Assembly (NCBI GenBank): GCA_017417025.1 | Contig: JAFPZY010000022.1 | Span: 1-37,582, forward strand | Origin: Paludibacteraceae bacterium | GTDB lineage: Bacteria > Bacteroidota > Bacteroidia > Bacteroidales > Paludibacteraceae | Length of the DNA: 37,582 nt | Direction of reading: 5' to 3' | The notes under the pieces: model-generated | What the model was told of the DNA's origin: nothing | The model's input: the letters and a program-made list of their open reading frames with translations, nothing else | Database searches by the model: none | Position numbers and translations under genes: made by a program | Part shown: positions 33,639-37,582 of the stretch, piece by piece | How the letters are laid out: every line of letters begins with the position of its first letter | Position numbering within the stretch: position 1 is the stretch's first letter

Positions 33639-33669
33639 CTGCCGGCAGCCTTCAGTAGGCCGCCGGCAG
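33639..33669. repeat. GC-rich hairpin after the large repeat-protein gene
   Basis: CTGCCGGC (33639-33646) pairs with GCCGGCAG (33662-33669), with CCT/AGG inside. It lies between the stop at 33682 and the small peptide gene and may stabilise or attenuate the transcript. Confidence 0.6.
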
Positions 33670-33681
33670 TAGCCGTCCTGT

Positions 33682-36600
33682 TTATTCCATGCGTGCGCCT
33701 GTAGCATCGTAACGCACTCCGTTGCGCTCGATGACGAGCACGCCGTTTTCAATATACTTGCGCACTGTTGCCTGCTGTCCGTCTTCGACAACGGCTTCAA
33801 TCTCCGTCACTGTCTGGCCCTCAGCCACTATGCGCAGTCTCGGTGTAACACCCTGTTGTTCTGCCGGCACTTTGAAGTATCCTCTGAACGCGCGCATCGT
33901 GTTGCCTGCCTTATTTGGGTAGTAGAGCCGGTTGCGTGTGAGGTAGATGATGCTCTTGTCCCCTCCTGTCAGCGGAGTGCATCGGTTGGTGCCTGTGAAG
34001 CGCACGCTGCCTGTCTGTCCGTAGGTGTAGCCGGGTGTTTTGATGGCCTCTGTCAGTTGCAGTGCTGCGCCGCCGTTGGTGGGGGTGAAGGTCGGGTTGG
34101 TGAGGGGTGTCGTGCTGTAGAAGAGGTAAGGAACGCCTGCCTCTATGCTGCTGCCGTTCTTTGCGAAGTTCACGTTCAGACCTTCGTCGGCATTGCCTGT
34201 CGCTCCGGTATAGGCATATACTTTGCCGTCCAAGTCGGTGTCCTCCAAAACCATGTTGAAGGGCAGTGAGAACGCCGTCCACTGGTTGACCGGCAAAGTG
34301 CGCTGGTAGGTTATTGATTTCAGCTGTTTGGCTCCGTTGTTGTAGTAGGCTTTGGCCATGTCATCGTAGTACTCGTCCGGCATGGCATCATACAGCACGA
34401 GGTCGGTTTTCAGTTCCGTCACGGCGGTGAGTTCGATGTCGGCGTTTACGTTGCTGATGGTGCGTTGTGTACCGGCAGAGACAGCATTCTCGTCTTCGTC
34501 CGACCAGCGTACAAATCTGTAGAAGCCTGCCACCGTCTCGTTTGTGAGGCTGGTGTATTGCGTCTCCGTGTATGTCACAGTCACGCTGCCGCCTTCGTCC
34601 ACTTTGTCTTTGTCAGCCGTCACCGTGCCGTGTCCAGCCTCGTCCACTGCCACATTGACTGTGTAAGTAGCTGGACCTGATGTGCGGAAGATAGCTTGCA
34701 GAGTAAGATTGCCGCTAACGGTTACATTACGCGAAGCACCGTATGCAGAAGTCTTTACAGAAGCATCTTCATCCGACCAACGCCAGAACTCGTAGCTATT
34801 ATTGGGAGTGGCTGTAAGCGTGATTGTGTTACCAGAGAAAAATTTCTGTGTAGTTGTAGGAGTAGCGGAATAAACTTCAGTTCCACAACTGGAAATATAG
34901 GTAATCTGTCCAATACCTCCATTACCTGCAGTAAGAGTAACCGCATACGTATTAGGGGCTCCTGCTGATTTTATAGTATATGAAACGTCGTTCCCTTTTG
35001 AATTTTTTCCACTTGCATGTGCAACAAATACCCCATCTCTGTTAGTTACTTCTACAAATCCAGATTGAAGCAGCCAATAATAATTGTATGCGCCTCCGAA
35101 CATATCATCTTTGCGATAATCATAAAGATAAGTACCAGCTAAACTATTGTCTGCCGTCACATAGCCACTACCAGCGGTTTCTTCCAACCCTGATCCTGAA
35201 ATCGGATATGTTCCTGATAAGATGCCGCAACCATTATTGGGCAGATATATTTGAATGCCTGCGCTATATTTGTCTGTATATTGGCTTCCCTGTGTTATGT
35301 CAAAATCAGATTCTATAAAATAGAATCCATCTTCATTATCATAAGTAATCTGATTTATTGTAAATTCTCTGCCTGTATTATTATTTCCTTGTTCATTGCT
35401 GATTGGAACATGAAAATATGCGTAAACATCATACACAGTACCCGTTGTATTGTATAAATATGCATGATAAAACCACAGGTCGCCCTGCATATTGACTATA
35501 TCGGCAGCATAATTCTCAAATGTCATTTCATTACTATTGTGAATCAATTTAGTGTACCAAATATTACTATGTTCGAAACGAGCCGATTGTATATATGTTT
35601 TAAACGATGCGAACTGAATTTCATAATCAGCATTTGTCCCTCCAAATTCAAAATAATTGCCTTGCAAATTATAAGTTGCATTAGTAAATAACACGGTTTC
35701 TATCTCTCGTTCTGCAAAGAAAGCTGTATAGGTGTCGTTGGCATTGACGGTTACGTTGATGCTTGCGCCGCCTGCGTAGTCCACGCCGTTCTTCTGCCAT
35801 TTGACGAATGAGGAGAACGAGTTGGCCGGTGTGGCGGTAAGGGTAACACTTTGCCCGTCATAGTACTTGCCGTCGCGATAGGGTTCAGTAAGACTGACAC
35901 TACCATAAGACGGATTATCAACGTCAGCGGTCAGCATATATGCACGTTTGAATTGTGCGGTGTAAGTATTGTCTCCACTAACGGTTATTGTATAAGGATT
36001 GCTGGAGTTGGTATTGCCGGCATTGTCTGACCATTGGTAGAATAGATAACCGCTGTTAGCTTGTGCAGCAATCTGCACATTTGTTCCGCCTTCGTAGGTG
36101 TCGTTGAAACTACTACCCCACGAGCCGTTGTCTAACTTTACTTGTCCGTTGCTGCCCGCATTGACGGTAATTGTGCCGCCCGAAGCAGCGGTAAAGACGG
36201 CGGTGTAGGTTGCATTGCCATCAATGGTAACATCAACCTCTTTCTCGCCGGATATGCGGTTTCCATTCTTCTGCCATTCAACAAATATACCATTTGTTTC
36301 GGTTGCCTTAAGAGTATAAGTAGAGTTTTTCTTATATTCCTGGCTACGATTGTTAGCATATACATAACCGCTTTTGTATTCGCTGTCAACATAACCGTAT
36401 GTGTTGTCATTGGCTTGAACTGTAATAGTGCAATAAACAGCTGGGGAACCAACATAAACACCATAATAGCCATCTTCCGAAGCAGATGAACTTGTTTTCA
36501 CAGTCATTGTATTTTCTGCTGTATGTATGTATGGTCCATCTGCACCCTCTTCAACGTAAAATGTCCCGCGATATAAATAGAATGTGCTTTGAAAAAAGAA

Positions 36601-36954
36601 AGCCGACGGAGAAGAATTATAACCACACCAACCAGACGTAATATTCGCGATTTTCATTCCTCCGGAAGAACCAGGCTGAACAGTATAAGTCCCTTTTGCA
36701 GGCATATCATAAGCATTGTTTTGAGAGTCATACCAAATTCCTTTGTTTGCAGTATTAAATGTCATAATCAATTGAAATTCGCAATTATCCCCCCAACAAT
36801 AACAATAGGCAGGGTATGTTGCCGCAGTTCCCATAGATACATATTCGTTAGTGCAAAACTGATCCCAAGTAAAATACCATTGGGCTTTCTCTGCATAGGT
36901 TACCATACCTGCTGATAGCACGATGGCGGTTAATAACGAAAATAATTTTTTCAT
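33682..36954 (-). CDS. Large secreted protein with InlB/Bacteroides-type repeats
   Basis: 1090 residues. Signal peptide (MKKLFSLLTAIVLSAGMVTY). Residues about 22-175 form an N-terminal domain with a lipocalin-like or DUF-type pattern. There are at least five bacterial repeat modules of the type YTLTATPxxSxxFxxWxxNG...VTVNANDTYTAFF (about 180-260, 265-335, 340-415, 670-760, 765-845). A second copy of the N-terminal-like domain sits at about 420-660. A C-terminal module (PVNQWTAFSLPFNM...YFKVPAEQQGVTP) precedes a final VRKYIENGVLVIERNGVRYD, then ATGARM, the ending typical of Prevotella-like surface proteins. Probably a cell-surface or exported protein; ligand unknown. The stretch 35060-35700 is AT-rich compared with the flanking repeats. 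Confidence 0.88.
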   Translation of the reverse strand: MKKLFSLLTAIVLSAGMVTYAEKAQWYFTWDQFCTNEYVSMGTAATYPAYCYCWGDNCEFQLIMTFNTANKGIWYDSQNNAYDMPAKGTYTVQPGSSGGMKIANITSGWCGYNSSPSAFFFQSTFYLYRGTFYVEEGADGPYIHTAENTMTVKTSSSASEDGYYGVYVGSPAVYCTITVQANDNTYGYVDSEYKSGYVYANNRSQEYKKNSTYTLKATETNGIFVEWQKNGNRISGEKEVDVTIDGNATYTAVFTAASGGTITVNAGSNGQVKLDNGSWGSSFNDTYEGGTNVQIAAQANSGYLFYQWSDNAGNTNSSNPYTITVSGDNTYTAQFKRAYMLTADVDNPSYGSVSLTEPYRDGKYYDGQSVTLTATPANSFSSFVKWQKNGVDYAGGASINVTVNANDTYTAFFAEREIETVLFTNATYNLQGNYFEFGGTNADYEIQFASFKTYIQSARFEHSNIWYTKLIHNSNEMTFENYAADIVNMQGDLWFYHAYLYNTTGTVYDVYAYFHVPISNEQGNNNTGREFTINQITYDNEDGFYFIESDFDITQGSQYTDKYSAGIQIYLPNNGCGILSGTYPISGSGLEETAGSGYVTADNSLAGTYLYDYRKDDMFGGAYNYYWLLQSGFVEVTNRDGVFVAHASGKNSKGNDVSYTIKSAGAPNTYAVTLTAGNGGIGQITYISSCGTEVYSATPTTTQKFFSGNTITLTATPNNSYEFWRWSDEDASVKTSAYGASRNVTVSGNLTLQAIFRTSGPATYTVNVAVDEAGHGTVTADKDKVDEGGSVTVTYTETQYTSLTNETVAGFYRFVRWSDEDENAVSAGTQRTISNVNADIELTAVTELKTDLVLYDAMPDEYYDDMAKAYYNNGAKQLKSITYQRTLPVNQWTAFSLPFNMVLEDTDLDGKVYAYTGATGNADEGLNVNFAKNGSSIEAGVPYLFYSTTPLTNPTFTPTNGGAALQLTEAIKTPGYTYGQTGSVRFTGTNRCTPLTGGDKSIIYLTRNRLYYPNKAGNTMRAFRGYFKVPAEQQGVTPRLRIVAEGQTVTEIEAVVEDGQQATVRKYIENGVLVIERNGVRYDATGARME

Positions 36955-37127
36955 AATAATTCGGTTTTTTGAGGGTTAAACTTATATTTTGTTTGTTTTA
37001 GTATTCTGCTTCTTTATTGCAGGGTGATTGATATTTCAACGCTCTGCTACTTTTATTGCTTTGTCATTGTATGTGTCCGCGTGCAGTGCTTATTGCTGTT
37101 TTTACTGACACTTTGTTTTTTTGCAAG

Positions 37128-37160
37128 GGTAGCGTAAAGGTAGCGCGAGAGTAGCGTGAG
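37128..37160. repeat. 11-bp tandem repeat, three units
   Basis: GGTAGCGTAAA, GGTAGCGCGAG, AGTAGCGTGAG, then a degenerate fourth unit. It is in the spacer upstream of the 1090-residue protein; I could not find a consensus promoter for that gene in 36955-37130. Confidence 0.8.
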
Positions 37161-37237
37161 AGTTGCTGATCGTTGTTGCTTTTCTGCTCTGTCAAAGTGT
37201 CATAGTTTTTGGTGTTTCGGTTGCATTGTGTCATTCC

Positions 37238-37264
37238 GGTTCGCAGGCCGGAAGCCTGCGTACC
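37238..37264. repeat. REP-like palindrome
   Basis: CGCAGGC-CGGAA-GCCTGCG (37242-37260) flanked by GGT/ACC, giving a 10-bp stem with one mismatch. This resembles a dispersed palindrome seen between genes in Bacteroidales. Confidence 0.65.
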
Positions 37265-37270
37265 CGGTGG

Positions 37271-37348
37271 GCAATTGGCAATTGATAATTGATATTTCGT
37301 TATCTCCTTATCTTCTTATCTTCTTATCTTCTTTATCTCCTTATCTTC
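37271..37348. repeat. CAATTGATAATTG repeat and TTATCTTC microsatellite
   Basis: 37271-37293: copy 4 of the dispersed CAATTG repeat. 37300-37348: six 8-9 bp units TTATCTTC/TTATCTCC, with degenerate units further on to about 37390. No gene is seen from 36955 to 37582. Confidence 0.8.
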
Positions 37349-37468
37349 ATTATTTTATTATATCTTCTTATCCTATCTCTATTCTGCCTTTATCCTCTCC
37401 TTAATATATTGCGTGCGTGCGCGTGGCGCGCAGCGGCAAATGCGCCGGAACAAAAGAAACTATGCTAT

Positions 37469-37486
37469 AAAAAACGACCGTTTTTT
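37469..37486. terminator. Short hairpin, possible terminator
   Basis: AAAAAACG-AC-CGTTTTTT, a symmetric hairpin with a T-run on both strands, near the right edge. Confidence 0.4.
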
Positions 37487-37582
37487 GTGACATACTTTTA
37501 TTTAGTAATCCGACAGTGGTAAAAGTCCCCTACAAACAAAGCTTGGGAGAAAGAAAAGATGCGGCTGAACTATGAAAAAATA

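Noticed and set aside
37559-37582. Start of a plus-strand gene at the right edge
   Set aside because: Only eight open codons remain and no promoter is found; not supportable.

Overview
The window comes from a bacterium of the Bacteroidales (phylum Bacteroidota). Three things point there. Nine promoters follow the Bacteroidota pattern of a -33 TTTG (or nTTG), 20 bases, and a -7 TAnnTTTG. Two large secreted proteins end in type IX secretion-like or Prevotella-style C-terminal segments. The housekeeping genes (two-domain NAD synthetase, sodium-pumping methylmalonyl-CoA decarboxylase, DUF6048 outer-membrane protein, SDGG-type transketolase) look like Bacteroidales orthologues. Genus was not determined.

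Layout. 1-5685 (minus) holds secreted and outer-membrane proteins: a 694-residue protein running off the left edge, a beta-barrel, and a large repeat protein. 5825-7513 (plus) is a membrane TPR/helix-turn-helix regulator whose promoter faces that of the repeat protein. 7649-11605 (minus) is a five-gene operon for epimerising and decarboxylating methylmalonyl-CoA with a sodium pump (mce, mmdA, mmdD, mmdC, mmdB), the last steps of the succinate-to-propionate pathway. Divergent from it are nadE and a dsbD-like gene. Next come a promoter, a structured leader, tRNA-Lys(UUU) and a terminator, then a repeat-rich spacer, a decayed ORF6N gene and leuS.

From 20.6 to 25.8 kb the content is accessory: a small uncertain ORF, palindromic spacers, an SGNH/MBOAT O-acyltransferase pair, a STAS-like protein and a Fic enzyme. 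The Fic gene sits between two copies of the last codons of transketolase. From 25.8 to 31.4 kb lie transketolase, DUF6048 and DUF7935-like genes, an outer-membrane gene broken by one in-frame TGA, an unusual winged-helix regulator and rubrerythrin. The right end has a lipoprotein, a repeat-rich spacer, a 46-residue peptide gene and a 1090-residue secreted repeat protein.

The most unusual features are: (1) many unrelated-looking tandem repeats sharing an 11-bp period, one inside the Fic gene where a change of one unit would shift the frame; (2) a Ser/Pro-rich expansion inside the thioredoxin fold of the DsbD-like protein; (3) a winged-helix domain joined to what looks like half a histidine-kinase ATPase domain, downstream of rubrerythrin; (4) a structured leader before tRNA-Lys; (5) a dense cluster of inverted repeats upstream of the acyltransferase operon. 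All function calls rest on reading the sequence by eye; no database search was run.
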